Shown here: one piece after another, positions 8,617 through 17,289 of the stretch
Layout: every line of letters begins with the position of its first letter
Position numbering within the stretch: position 1 is the first letter of the stretch
From: Billgrantia pellis
Lineage (GTDB): Bacteria; Pseudomonadota; Gammaproteobacteria; Pseudomonadales; Halomonadaceae
Length of the DNA stretch: 64,000 nt
Direction of reading: 5' to 3'
Assembly (NCBI RefSeq): GCF_008297955.1
Contig: NZ_VTPY01000005.1
Location: 62,001-126,000, forward strand
Notes under the pieces: model-generated
Seen by the model: the letters and a program-made list of their open reading frames with translations, nothing else
The model's database searches: none
Told to the model about the DNA's origin: nothing
Translations under genes and position numbers: made by a program

Positions 8617-9684
8617 ATGACGCACTATGGCGTGGCTGGGCAATGTCACCGACCGCTGCGGCGCCTGGCATGGCTGCCGCTCCTGCTAGGCATGCTGTCC
8701 ACTGTGCTGCTGTCGCCGAGCGTGGCATGGTCCGAGGAGAATACGGAACCCCAGGAGGCCGAGTGGCCCAAGGGGCACTATCCGCTGCCCGAGCAGGGCG
8801 ACGTCGTGGGCGAGCGCTATACCGTCGAGGCGCGTGAGGAGCAGACGCTGCTCGACATCGCCCGTGAGCACAACGTGGGCTACGAGGAGATCCGGCGCGC
8901 CAATCCCGAGGTCAGCGTCTGGATGCCGGGTGAGGGGACCGAGGTGGTGATTCCCGGTCGCTTCATCCTGCCGCCGGTCGAACGCAAGGGGATCGTGATC
9001 AACGTCGCCGAGCTGCGTCTCTATTACTATCCGGAAGTCGGGGAGGGCGAGACGCCGCGGGTGGAGACCTACCCGATCGGCATTGGCCGCGAAGGCTTCG
9101 ATACGCCGCTGGGCAGGACCCAAACCACCATGCGATTGAAGAACCCGGCCTGGTACCCGCCGAGCTCAGTGCGTCGGGAGGCGGCGGAGCGGGGGGAAGA
9201 GGCGCCCGCCGTGGTGCCTCCCGGGCCGGACAATCCGCTGGGCAGCCATGCCATCATGCTCGACATACCTGGTTACCTGATTCACGGCACCAACAAGCCG
9301 GACGGCATCGGCATGCGCGCCAGCCGCGGCTGCATCCGCATGTTCCCCGAGGATATCGAGTCGATCTTCGAGCGCGTACCCGTCGGCATGCAGGTCAATA
9401 TCGTTCATCAGCCGATCAAGGCGGGTTGGGATGGTGATACACCCTACGTACAGGTTTATGAGGCGCTGAAGGAACAGGAAGCCGGCATGGCGGCATTGAT
9501 GGAAACTCTGGCTCTGCTCGAGCGTAGCGACGACGAGCCCAGCGTGCCGCTGAACTACGAGAGACTGCGCGAGTTGCTCGAGTCGCCGAACGGCCTGGTG
9601 GTGGCTCTCGACGCTACCGCGATGCCCGAACCCGAGCCGCAAAAGGAAGAGGGGTCTCGGCTGTGGGACGAACTCGCCGTCTAG
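8617..9684 (+). CDS. L,D-transpeptidase with LysM domain (YkuD)
   Basis: A 355-residue exported protein. It has a Tat- or Sec-like N-terminus with twin arginines (PLRRLAWLPLLLG) and cleavage probably after SVAWS-E. A LysM peptidoglycan-binding repeat follows (about residues 60-110, YTVEAREEQTLLDIAREHN), then a YkuD catalytic domain with the HGTN and SRGCIRMF motifs that contain the catalytic His and Cys. This order is typical of ErfK/YbiS/YcfS enzymes. These make 3-3 peptidoglycan crosslinks or attach Braun-type lipoprotein. The ATG at 8617 is chosen because it directly precedes the signal peptide. Confidence 0.9.
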   Translation: MTHYGVAGQCHRPLRRLAWLPLLLGMLSTVLLSPSVAWSEENTEPQEAEWPKGHYPLPEQGDVVGERYTVEAREEQTLLDIAREHNVGYEEIRRANPEVSVWMPGEGTEVVIPGRFILPPVERKGIVINVAELRLYYYPEVGEGETPRVETYPIGIGREGFDTPLGRTQTTMRLKNPAWYPPSSVRREAAERGEEAPAVVPPGPDNPLGSHAIMLDIPGYLIHGTNKPDGIGMRASRGCIRMFPEDIESIFERVPVGMQVNIVHQPIKAGWDGDTPYVQVYEALKEQEAGMAALMETLALLERSDDEPSVPLNYERLRELLESPNGLVVALDATAMPEPEPQKEEGSRLWDELAV

Positions 9685-9690
9685 CGAGGT

Positions 9691-10326
9691 TCAGCGTTGG
9701 GGCAGCGGATCGACCAGTCCCAGCGCCACGCAGATCCGCACCAGCTCGGCCAGGTTCGCGGCGTTCAACGCCTTCATGGCGCGCAGGCGATAGACCTCCA
9801 CGGTCTTGGCGCTGACGTCGAGATGGGCGGCGATCTCGCGGCTGGTCATGCCTTCCGCCACGTGCACCAGGATGCGTCGTTCCTTGGGGCGAAGGGCATC
9901 GTAGCGGGCCCGCAGGTCATCGATCCGCGCGCGTATCTCGCCTAGCCGCTGATGCTCGGCCAGGGCCTGCTGCACGGCATCGATGAGCTGCTGTTGGTTG
10001 AAAGGTTTCTCAAGGAAATCGAAGGCGCCGGCCTTGAGTGCCGCCACGGCCATGGGCACGTCGCCGTGGCCGGTCATGAAGATGATCGGCGCGGTATCGC
10101 CGCGCTCGAGGAGCCGTTGCTGAACCTGTAGGCCCGAGAGCCCCGGCATGCGCACGTCGAGCAGCACGGCGTCGCAGGCGTCGTGGCCCGCCGCCAGGAA
10201 GGCCTCGCCGTCGGCGAAGGCGCATGTGGCGAGCCCCACGGAATCAAGCAGCCAGGCCAGGGAATCGCGCAGGGCTTCGTCGTCGTCGACCACGGCAATG
10301 CAGGGGGAGGCGGGAACATCGGTCAC
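9691..10326 (-). CDS. FixJ/TtrR-family response regulator
   Basis: A 211-residue two-component response regulator. The receiver domain (residues 8-125) has the acidic pocket DDD (14-16), phosphoacceptor Asp57 in LLDVRMPG, the MTGHGD switch threonine and the lysine of EKPF. A short linker leads to a LuxR/FixJ-type helix-turn-helix (LRPKERRILVHVAEGMTSRE and SAKTVEVYR). Its ATG overlaps the stop of the upstream histidine kinase gene by four bases, so the two are translationally coupled partners. No output gene can be named. Redox, oxygen or tetrathionate sensing are typical for this subfamily. Confidence 0.92.
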   Translation of the reverse strand: MTDVPASPCIAVVDDDEALRDSLAWLLDSVGLATCAFADGEAFLAAGHDACDAVLLDVRMPGLSGLQVQQRLLERGDTAPIIFMTGHGDVPMAVAALKAGAFDFLEKPFNQQQLIDAVQQALAEHQRLGEIRARIDDLRARYDALRPKERRILVHVAEGMTSREIAAHLDVSAKTVEVYRLRAMKALNAANLAELVRICVALGLVDPLPQR

Positions 10327-11903
10327 GGCTGGCTCCGGGGGGGGACGCGGCGATGGGCCGGGGGCGGTTCGGTCTGCAGTGTACCCGCAAAGGTAGCGCC
10401 GTCGGAACCGCCCTCCAGGACCAGACTGCCGCCCATGGCTTCCATCAGCGAACGGCTGATCGCCAGCCCCATGCCCAGGCCATCGGGGCGGTGGGAATGG
10501 AAGGGAGCGAAGATCGTCTGGGCCTCGTCGGCATTGATGCCGGGCCCCCGGTCGCTGACGTGAAAGACCACCTCCCGCGGGCCGCTGTGCATCGCACGGA
10601 GCCGCACCTCGGTAGCCTCGGGCCGATCCCGGCTTGCCTCCAGCGCATTGAGCAGCAGGTTGATTAGCACCTGTTCCAGGGCGACCGGGTCGGCGAGTAC
10701 GCGTGGCAGTCTCTCCGGCAGGTCATGCCGCAACGCGACCCGAGCCTGCTGGAACTGCCATTCGCACAGGCGACAGGCGGCGTCGACCACCTCGCGCAGG
10801 GTGATGGGGCGCGGTCGGGTCTGGCCCCTGCGCACAAAGGTGCGAATATGACGCAGCCGCTCGCCCAGACGCTGGACCTGTTCGTCGATGCGCTCCAGGG
10901 GTAGGATGAGTTCGCTGGCAGGTCGGTTCGGCGTGGCGTGCAGCTGCAACAGCGCGCCATGGGCATAGTTGGCGATGGCGGCCAGCGGCTGGTTGAGTTC
11001 ATGGGCGATGTTGGATGCCAACTCGCCGGTGGTGGCCAGGCGGTTGGCATGGGCGATCTGTTCCTGGTGGCGGCGTGCCTGCGCTTCGGCGGATTTGCGC
11101 AGTTCGATGTCGCGGTTGAGCAGCGACAGGTGATCGGGCTCCGCTCCCGGCCCGCGGTGGGCCAGGACGACGCTGAGTACCGGTATGGACCCCTTGGGCC
11201 CGGGCATCTCCAGCTCGCCGCTCCAGGAGCCGTAGCGAGCCACGGCGGGCAGCACGACGTCGCGCAAGATCGCCAACGAAGCCGGCGAGTAGACCTGCTC
11301 TAGCCGGGTGTCCAACCCCTCGCGTGGCAGACCCAGCAGGCGCCGGGCGGCCTCGTTGGAATAGAACACCCGTTCGTTGCCGTCGACGAACAGCACGTAG
11401 TCGGTCGTCGATTCCACCACCCGGGCCAGGCGTTCGCGGTTGGCTTCGGCGCGGATACGCCGCCCCACGTCGCGGGAGACGCAGAGAATATCGAGCAGTT
11501 CTCCGGAGCGCGGGTCGCGGCGGGTGCGGCTGGTGGTTTCGAACCACACGTAGTGACCGTTCTTGGCGCGGAAGCGGTAGGTTTGCTGGTAGAAGCCGTC
11601 GCGGTAGTAGACCCGTGGCGACTTGTTGAGCAGATCGGCAAGATCCGACGGATGGAAGAGATCGTAGGCCGATACGCCGATCAGTTCCTCGGGCTCGTAG
11701 CCGAGCAGCTCGCGAGCGGCCTGAGAGGCATACAGAAAGGTGCCGTCGCGGGCATGGCGCGAGATCAGGTCGGTAGTGCTCTCGGCAAGCCATCGATAGT
11801 GGCGCTTCTCTTCATCAAGAACGGCGACCCGGGCCTCGAGCTCGGCATTGCGCCGCTCAAGTTCGGCCAGACGGGCCCGCAGGTTCCGGTCGTCGGTTCT
11901 CAT
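10323..11903 (-). CDS. Soluble PAS-PAS sensor histidine kinase (FixL-like)
   Basis: A 526-residue kinase without membrane segments. A short N-terminal coiled coil (RARLAELERRNAELEARV) leads into two PAS domains (about residues 40-160 and 165-275). Next come a HisKA domain with phospho-His301 in NIAHELNQPL and a HATPase domain with N box LINLLLNALEAS, G1 box DRGPGI and G2 box GLGMGLAIS. The cytoplasmic, PAS-only sensing part resembles FixL/TodS-type kinases. No haem-binding histidine can be assigned, so the ligand is unknown. The gene shares one base with the upstream 2OG oxygenase gene and overlaps its cognate regulator. Confidence 0.92.
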   Translation of the reverse strand: MRTDDRNLRARLAELERRNAELEARVAVLDEEKRHYRWLAESTTDLISRHARDGTFLYASQAARELLGYEPEELIGVSAYDLFHPSDLADLLNKSPRVYYRDGFYQQTYRFRAKNGHYVWFETTSRTRRDPRSGELLDILCVSRDVGRRIRAEANRERLARVVESTTDYVLFVDGNERVFYSNEAARRLLGLPREGLDTRLEQVYSPASLAILRDVVLPAVARYGSWSGELEMPGPKGSIPVLSVVLAHRGPGAEPDHLSLLNRDIELRKSAEAQARRHQEQIAHANRLATTGELASNIAHELNQPLAAIANYAHGALLQLHATPNRPASELILPLERIDEQVQRLGERLRHIRTFVRRGQTRPRPITLREVVDAACRLCEWQFQQARVALRHDLPERLPRVLADPVALEQVLINLLLNALEASRDRPEATEVRLRAMHSGPREVVFHVSDRGPGINADEAQTIFAPFHSHRPDGLGMGLAISRSLMEAMGGSLVLEGGSDGATFAGTLQTEPPPAHRRVPPRSQP

Positions 11904-12562
11904 CAGCGCGCCGGATCCACCAGGCCACCCAGCGAAGCGTTGCGCCGGAACCAGCCGGCAATGCTGGCGCGCGGCAGCCGGGTCGGCAGTACCTCGTGGG
12001 GCACCGTCTCGGAGAGAAAGCAGGCGAAGTTGCCTGCCTCGGGATGTACCCGAGCCACTTCCCGTTTCGGGTCGTCGACGGCGAAGATCGCCATTTCGCC
12101 GCCGCCGTCCGCGGGCCAGTCGGGGTTGAGATAACCCACCGTGGAGACCACGCGGTTGGCGCGCCCGCGAAAGCTGTCGAGATGCTTCTTGTAGAAAGCC
12201 CCGGGCGGGTAGTGGGCGAAGTGGGCCTCATATTCGAACAGCCCGAGAAACAGTGCCTGGTTCAGCTCACGCTGCAGCTCGCCCATGGCGTCGAGGTAGC
12301 GGCGCTGGGCCAGGCTCCCGCGGTCGAGCCAGCGGATGGCATCGCCGCGAATGTCGCGGCGCAGCTGATGCCCATCACCACGTCCGATGCCGGCGGCTGC
12401 CAGGGCGTCGCGCTCGGCCATGTCGGTCAGTTCCCGGCAGAGCGCCTGGCACAGCTCGGTATCGAGAAAGCCTTCGCCGACGTACCAGCCCCGTTCGACA
12501 AGAGCGTCGACCAGGTGGGGCAGGGCGCTGACCTTGAAGGCTGGCCGTTGCAGATGCGACAT
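11903..12562 (-). CDS. 2OG-Fe(II) oxygenase (prolyl 4-hydroxylase-like)
   Basis: A 219-residue non-haem iron dioxygenase. The facial triad is visible as HLDSF (H-x-D) around residue 125 and the distal His in VPHEVLP, followed by the 2-oxoglutarate-binding Arg in RASIAGWFR. It belongs to the SM-20/EGL-9 type of small bacterial prolyl hydroxylase-like proteins. These hydroxylate proteins such as EF-Tu, or small substrates, using O2 and 2-oxoglutarate. Its end touches the start of the sensor kinase gene (one shared base). An O2-dependent enzyme next to a FixL-like pair suggests a redox or oxygen theme. Confidence 0.85.
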   Translation of the reverse strand: MSHLQRPAFKVSALPHLVDALVERGWYVGEGFLDTELCQALCRELTDMAERDALAAAGIGRGDGHQLRRDIRGDAIRWLDRGSLAQRRYLDAMGELQRELNQALFLGLFEYEAHFAHYPPGAFYKKHLDSFRGRANRVVSTVGYLNPDWPADGGGEMAIFAVDDPKREVARVHPEAGNFACFLSETVPHEVLPTRLPRASIAGWFRRNASLGGLVDPAR

Positions 12563-12574
12563 GCAGGGCGCTCC

Positions 12575-13237
12575 TCAGCGATGGGAAGGGGAGCCGGGCA
12601 GACGCGTCTCGGTTCGCGTGCTGCGCAGCAGGCGCTCGGGAAAATAGCACAGGCGGCCGCTAGGCGGTTCTTCGAAGAGACTTACCGGGCAGTCGAAGCC
12701 CTCCGCCAGGAGCTCCACCAGCATCATGGCCGACAGCCCCCAGATCACTTGGCCGTGGGTATGGTAGCTGGGAACGTAGTGGGGCCGGCCGTTGACCGGG
12801 ATCACGTCGGTATGATGACGGCGATCCTCCAGGAACAGCATCAGTGGCACCTCGAAGATGGCATCCAGCTCAGCGAGGTCGGGTGCCAGAGGCAGGTCCG
12901 CAGGGATCAGGCCCACATAGGGAGTGACCCGTATGCCGTGCAGCGAGATCACGTCCGACAGCTGACCTAGCAGCTCGACCCGCTCCGGCGGCAGGGCGAT
13001 TTCCTCGTGCGATTCGCGCAGCGCGGTGAACAGCAGGTCGGGATCGGCCTCCTCGCGCTTGCCGCCGGGGAAAGCCACCTGGCCGCTATGGGTATTGAGA
13101 TGCCCTGCCCGGCGAGTGAAGAGCAGTGTCGGCTCGGAGCGATCGACGATCGGCAGCAGCACCGCCGCCTGCGGCATGTCGAGCTGCAGGCGGCGGGGGG
13201 CGTGCGCTTGCAGGCGCTTGCGAAGTTTCTCTAACAT
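12575..13237 (-). CDS. Nudix hydrolase, CoA pyrophosphatase (NudL/YeaB-like)
   Basis: A 220-residue Nudix protein of the NudL type. It has the PAAVLLPI-like strand ([13 protein letters not shown]), then the CoA-pyrophosphatase signature [16 protein letters not shown] and the Nudix helix [11 protein letters not shown]. Family members cleave CoA to 4'-phosphopantetheine and 3',5'-ADP. The ATG at 13237 (MLEKLRKRL) is preferred over an in-frame start 24 codons upstream because the extension is unlike the family. It is the first gene of a minus-strand group with the oxygenase, kinase and regulator (12 bases to the next gene). Confidence 0.87.
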   Translation of the reverse strand: MLEKLRKRLQAHAPRRLQLDMPQAAVLLPIVDRSEPTLLFTRRAGHLNTHSGQVAFPGGKREEADPDLLFTALRESHEEIALPPERVELLGQLSDVISLHGIRVTPYVGLIPADLPLAPDLAELDAIFEVPLMLFLEDRRHHTDVIPVNGRPHYVPSYHTHGQVIWGLSAMMLVELLAEGFDCPVSLFEEPPSGRLCYFPERLLRSTRTETRLPGSPSHR

Positions 13238-13307
13238 GGAGTTTCCATTGAATTTGGTTCCTTCTACCCGGGCGTCTTCGCCATCGTCAAGCCTGTCAGG
13301 GAGACCC

Positions 13308-13865
13308 ATGAACTTCTGCAGCCACTGCGGCCAACCCGTGCGTTTTGCAATCCCGGCGGGGGACGATCGGCCTCGATACCTGTGTGACGCCTGCGGTTCG
13401 GTTCATTACCAGAATCCACGCATCGTGGCCGGAACGCTGCCGGTGAGCGGTTCGCGGGTCCTGCTCTGCCGCCGTGCGATTGCGCCGCGCAAGGGCTACT
13501 GGACGTTGCCGGCGGGGTTCATGGAGAACGCCGAGACGACCGTCGAGGCTGCCGCCCGCGAGACTCGTGAAGAGGCTTGTGCCGAAGTCAGCATTCATGG
13601 GCTCTACACCTTGATCAATCTGCCGCATATCAACCAGGTCTACATGATCTTCCGCGCCGACCTGACGGGCAGTTTCTCCGCCGGGCCGGAGAGCCTGGAA
13701 GTGGCCCTCTTCGAGGAGCACGAAATTCCCTGGGACGAGCTGGCCTTTCCCACCATCGAGCGTACCCTGCGTCATTTCTATGCCGACCGTGATGCTGCGG
13801 CTTTCCCGCTGCATATCAGCGATATTACCGCTGAGGATCGTGAGCGCTACTTTGGCTCGGCATGA
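13308..13865 (+). CDS. Nudix hydrolase with N-terminal zinc ribbon
   Basis: A 185-residue protein with a zinc ribbon (CSHCGQ and CDACGS, four cysteines) followed by a Nudix domain whose box [20 protein letters not shown] fits the G-x5-E-x7-REUxEE pattern. This architecture resembles a trimmed NudC and is common in gammaproteobacteria as an ADP-ribose or NAD(P)H-type pyrophosphohydrolase. The ATG at 13308 precedes MNFCSHCG directly. It is divergent from the CoA pyrophosphatase gene, so the two Nudix genes share a roughly 70-base promoter gap. The exact substrate is uncertain. Confidence 0.87.
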   Translation: MNFCSHCGQPVRFAIPAGDDRPRYLCDACGSVHYQNPRIVAGTLPVSGSRVLLCRRAIAPRKGYWTLPAGFMENAETTVEAAARETREEACAEVSIHGLYTLINLPHINQVYMIFRADLTGSFSAGPESLEVALFEEHEIPWDELAFPTIERTLRHFYADRDAAAFPLHISDITAEDRERYFGSA

Positions 13866-13920
13866 TGGGCCCAGCATGACGGGGGCTCCGCCTGATCGGC
13901 AACGACAAGGGATACGCGAC

Positions 13921-14880
13921 GTGGACAAATTCGAGCGCAAACTGGACCAGGCGGCGCGAGCCGCCTGGCTCTCCTACGTGGGCGGGCGCACTCAGGACGA
14001 GATCGCCAGCCAGCTCGGTGTATCACGCCCAGGCGTGCAGCGGCTACTGGCCCTGGCACGTCAGGAGGGGTTGGTCAAGGTGCATATCGACCACCCGTTG
14101 GCCAACTGCATGGTCATGTCGGATGCGATACTCCAGCGCTTCGGCCTCGAATTCTGCGATGTGGTACCCGGCGATCCCGAAACTCCCGACAGCAGCGCCC
14201 ACTACCTGGCGGTGGCCGGGGCCGAACGCGTCGCCCGTTTGGTGGAGCGCAGCGAACCCTTGACCCTGTCGCTGGGCACCGGCCGATCGGTGCGCGCCAC
14301 GGTGGAGTCGCTGAGTCGTATCGAGCGCCCGCAGCATCGCTTCGTGTCGCTGGTCGGTAACGTCGCCCGTGACGGCTCCGCCAACCGCTACGACGGGGTG
14401 ATGGTGCTGGCCGACAAGACCGGCGGCGAACGTTTCCTGCTGCCGGCACCGGTCGTGGCGGGCTCGGTGGAGGAAAAGGAGGCGATGCTCGGCCAACGGC
14501 TCTTCCAGGCTATCGTCGAGGTTGCCAAGGAGGCCGAAGCCGCCTTCATCGGGGTGGGGCGCATCGATCGCCGAGCCACGTTGTTCCAGGATCATTTCAT
14601 CAGCGAAGCCGAACTCGAAGAGCTGTTGACCCGCGAGGCCGTCGGCGAGCTGCTCGGCTGGCCGCTCGACCAGGCTGGCGAAGTGATCGATTGTTCGATT
14701 ACCCAGCGCGTCACCAGTCTGCCTCTGGAGATGTTTCGCCACCAGACGCTGGTGGCGCTGGCGGGGGGGCGTGACAAGGGCCCCGCCATTCTCGCCGCCC
14801 TGCGAGGGGGCTGGCTCAAAGGGCTGGTCACCGACGAGAACGCCGCTCGCTTCATCCTCGATAGCGAACGCTTGGGCTAA
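13921..14880 (+). CDS. SorC/DeoR-family polyol operon regulator
   Basis: A sugar-binding transcriptional regulator of the SorC family, about 319 residues. An N-terminal helix-turn-helix (GGRTQDEIASQLGVSRPGVQ) is followed by the SorC effector domain with GTGRSVRATVESL and GVGRIDR motifs. The GTG at 13921 has AAGGGA eight bases upstream; ATG 13876 is the alternative start and would add 15 residues. It lies directly before the polyol transport operon on the same strand and very probably controls it with sorbitol, mannitol or a phosphorylated sugar as effector. A perfect inverted repeat that could be its operator lies in the gap behind it. Confidence 0.87.
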   Translation: MDKFERKLDQAARAAWLSYVGGRTQDEIASQLGVSRPGVQRLLALARQEGLVKVHIDHPLANCMVMSDAILQRFGLEFCDVVPGDPETPDSSAHYLAVAGAERVARLVERSEPLTLSLGTGRSVRATVESLSRIERPQHRFVSLVGNVARDGSANRYDGVMVLADKTGGERFLLPAPVVAGSVEEKEAMLGQRLFQAIVEVAKEAEAAFIGVGRIDRRATLFQDHFISEAELEELLTREAVGELLGWPLDQAGEVIDCSITQRVTSLPLEMFRHQTLVALAGGRDKGPAILAALRGGWLKGLVTDENAARFILDSERLG

Positions 14881-14921
14881 AGTCTAACGTCACTTTCTTT
14901 GCCTTTTCTCGATTCGCATCC

Positions 14922-14952
14922 GATCATTTGATCGACTAGTGAGTAAATGATC
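14922..14952. promoter_or_regulatory. Inverted repeat, candidate SorC operator
   Basis: GATCATTT (14922-14929) and AAATGATC (14945-14952) form a perfect 8-base inverted repeat with a 15-base spacer, 64 bases before the binding-protein start. Position and symmetry fit the operator of the neighbouring SorC-type regulator. This is inference. Confidence 0.5.
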
Positions 14953-15016
14953 AGTCATGTTGCTCCACCCTACAACAATCAGCCCGACGAAGGGCAGCAT
15001 CGAGAGGAGCCAAGCG

Positions 15017-16321
15017 ATGAAGCTCACGCGCGCCATTCCCCTGGCCAGCCTTGCCGCCGCCGGTGTCGTCAACGCCGAAACCATCACCGTGGCGACAGTC
15101 AATAACAATGACATGGTGATCATGCAGAGCCTCACCGAGGCGTTCGAGAGCGCTCACGCCGACATTGAAATCGACTGGGTGGTGCTCGAGGAGAACGTGC
15201 TGCGCCAGCGCCTGACGACCGATATTGCCACCGACGGCGGGCAGTTCGACGTATTGACCATCGGCACCTACGAGGCCCCGATCTGGGCCGAGCGCGGCTG
15301 GCTGGTGCCGCTCGACGACCTGCCCGACGACTACGACGTGGACGATTTGCTCAAGCCGGTGCGCGACGGTCTCTCTCACGACGGCACGCTGTATGCGCTG
15401 CCCTTCTACGCGGAAAGCTCAATGATGTTCTATCGCACCGACCTGTTCGAGGAGGCCGGTATCGAGATGAGCGACCAGCCCACCTGGCAGGAGGTGCGCG
15501 AATGGGCGGGTGCGATTCACGACCCCGAGAACGGCGTGGCCGGCATCTGCCTGCGCGGTAAGCCGGGCTGGGGCGAGAACATGGCGTTCCTGTCCACCCT
15601 GGTGAACACCTTCGGTGGACGTTGGTTCGACGAGGGGTGGAATCCCCAGCTCGACTCGCCGGCCTGGCAGGAGGCGATCCAGTTCTATGTCGATCTGATG
15701 AACGACTACGGGCCGTCGGGCGCCAGTTCCAACGGCTTCAACGAGAACCTGGCGATGTTCTCGCGCGGAAAGTGCGGCATGTGGGTCGATGCCACCTCGG
15801 CGGCGGGCAAGCTGTTCAATCCCGATGAATCGGAAGTGGCCGGCGAGCTGGGCTTCGCCCCGGCGCCAGTCGCCGAGACCCCAAAAGGCGCGCACTGGCT
15901 GTGGTCGTGGGCGCTGGCCATCCCCAGCTCATCCGATTCGCCCGAGGCGGCCCAGACCTTCATTGCCTGGGCCACCGGGCAGGACTATATCGAGCTGGTC
16001 GGCGAGCGCGAGGGGTGGACCAGTGTGCCGCCGGGTACTCGGAAATCGACCTACGAGAACGAAAACTACCAGCGCGAGGCACCGTTCGCCGGCTTTGTGC
16101 ACGAGGCAATCAACAGCGCCGACCCCACCGATTCGACCCTGGAACCGACGCCGTATCAGGGCGTGCAGTTCGTCGGGATACCCGAGTTCCAGTCGATTGG
16201 CACCCAGGTCGGCCAGACGATCGCGGCGGCCCTGACCGGCGAGACTTCCGTCGAGCAGGCGTTGGCCTCGGCCCAGCGCGCCACCGAGCGCACCATGCAG
16301 CGCGCCGGCTATCTCGACTGA
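15017..16321 (+). CDS. smoE: Polyol ABC transporter substrate-binding protein
   Basis: A 434-residue periplasmic extracellular solute-binding protein of family 1. The start at ATG 15017 follows GAGGAGC and gives a clean signal peptide (MKLTRAIPLASLAAAGVVNA, cleavage before ETITVAT). The mature part has the family 1 pattern (FDVLTIGTYEAPIWAERGWL, ALPFYAESSMMFYRTDLF). It matches sorbitol/mannitol-binding SmoE/MtlE. It delivers polyols to the SmoF/SmoG permease, and the neighbours (dehydrogenases for sorbitol and mannitol) support the substrate. Confidence 0.9.
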   Translation: MKLTRAIPLASLAAAGVVNAETITVATVNNNDMVIMQSLTEAFESAHADIEIDWVVLEENVLRQRLTTDIATDGGQFDVLTIGTYEAPIWAERGWLVPLDDLPDDYDVDDLLKPVRDGLSHDGTLYALPFYAESSMMFYRTDLFEEAGIEMSDQPTWQEVREWAGAIHDPENGVAGICLRGKPGWGENMAFLSTLVNTFGGRWFDEGWNPQLDSPAWQEAIQFYVDLMNDYGPSGASSNGFNENLAMFSRGKCGMWVDATSAAGKLFNPDESEVAGELGFAPAPVAETPKGAHWLWSWALAIPSSSDSPEAAQTFIAWATGQDYIELVGEREGWTSVPPGTRKSTYENENYQREAPFAGFVHEAINSADPTDSTLEPTPYQGVQFVGIPEFQSIGTQVGQTIAAALTGETSVEQALASAQRATERTMQRAGYLD

Positions 16322-16388
16322 CACGCGCCCGACCCTGCGGCCGGTGCGTCGTCCCGGCCACTTCATTCCTCCGTTGCGGTAACTCGCC

Positions 16389-17279
16389 ATGAGCAAGACA
16401 CGCGCCTCCGGACGTACCGTCGGCGGACTTCGCAGCCTCTCGCTGCAAGCCCCCGCGGTCAGCCTGCTGCTGCTGTGGATGCTGGTACCGTTGGGCATGA
16501 CCCTATGGTTCTCCTTCCAGCGCTACAACCTCTTGATGCCCGAAATGACCGGCTTCGCCGGGCTGGAAAACTACGAATTCCTGTTCACCGACCCGGCGCT
16601 ATGGCGGGCCATTGGCAATACCCTGCTGCTGGTGGGTTGGGTGCTGGTCATCACCGTGGTGGGCGGTACGCTGCTGGCGGTGCTCTTCCAGCAGGAATTT
16701 CCCGGCCGCGGTATCGCCCGGGTGCTGGCCATTTCGCCGTTCTTCGTCATGCCCACGGTCAGCGCACTGGTATGGAAGAACATGATGATGCATCCCGACA
16801 ACGGGGTTCTGGCGTGGCTGGCGCGGGTATTCGGTGCGTCCCCGGTGGACTGGTTCTCCTCACTGCCGCTGACGTCGATCGTGATCATCGTGGCCTGGCA
16901 GTGGCTACCGTTCGCGCTGCTGATCCTGCTCACCGCCATGCAGTCGCTCGACGACGACCAGGTCGAGGCGGCACGTATGGACGGCGCCGGTCCGCTGGCC
17001 GTGTTCTTCTACATCACCCTACCGCATCTCAAGCGCGCCATCAGCGTGGTAATCATGATCGAGATGATCTTCCTGCTGACCATCTTCGCCGAGATCTATG
17101 TCACCACTTCGGGCGGACCTGGTCTGGCCACCACTAACCTGGCCTACCTGATCTACATGCAATCGCTGCTCGATTTCGACGTCGGGCTGGGCTCCGCCGG
17201 CGGCGTGGTCGCCATCATTCTCGCCAACATCGTCGCCATCTTTCTGGTCCGGCTGGTGGCCCGGCATTTGGAAAACTAG
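16389..17279 (+). CDS. smoF: Polyol ABC transporter permease
   Basis: A 296-residue inner-membrane permease with six predicted transmembrane segments and the cytoplasmic EAA loop that contacts the ATPase (EAARMDGAGPLAVFFYITLP). It belongs to the MalF/SmoF type of binding-protein-dependent permeases. It lies 67 bases after the binding-protein gene and ten bases before the second permease, in one operon, and forms the heterodimeric channel with it for sorbitol or mannitol. Confidence 0.92.
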   Translation: MSKTRASGRTVGGLRSLSLQAPAVSLLLLWMLVPLGMTLWFSFQRYNLLMPEMTGFAGLENYEFLFTDPALWRAIGNTLLLVGWVLVITVVGGTLLAVLFQQEFPGRGIARVLAISPFFVMPTVSALVWKNMMMHPDNGVLAWLARVFGASPVDWFSSLPLTSIVIIVAWQWLPFALLILLTAMQSLDDDQVEAARMDGAGPLAVFFYITLPHLKRAISVVIMIEMIFLLTIFAEIYVTTSGGPGLATTNLAYLIYMQSLLDFDVGLGSAGGVVAIILANIVAIFLVRLVARHLEN

Positions 17280-17289
17280 GAGGCACATC

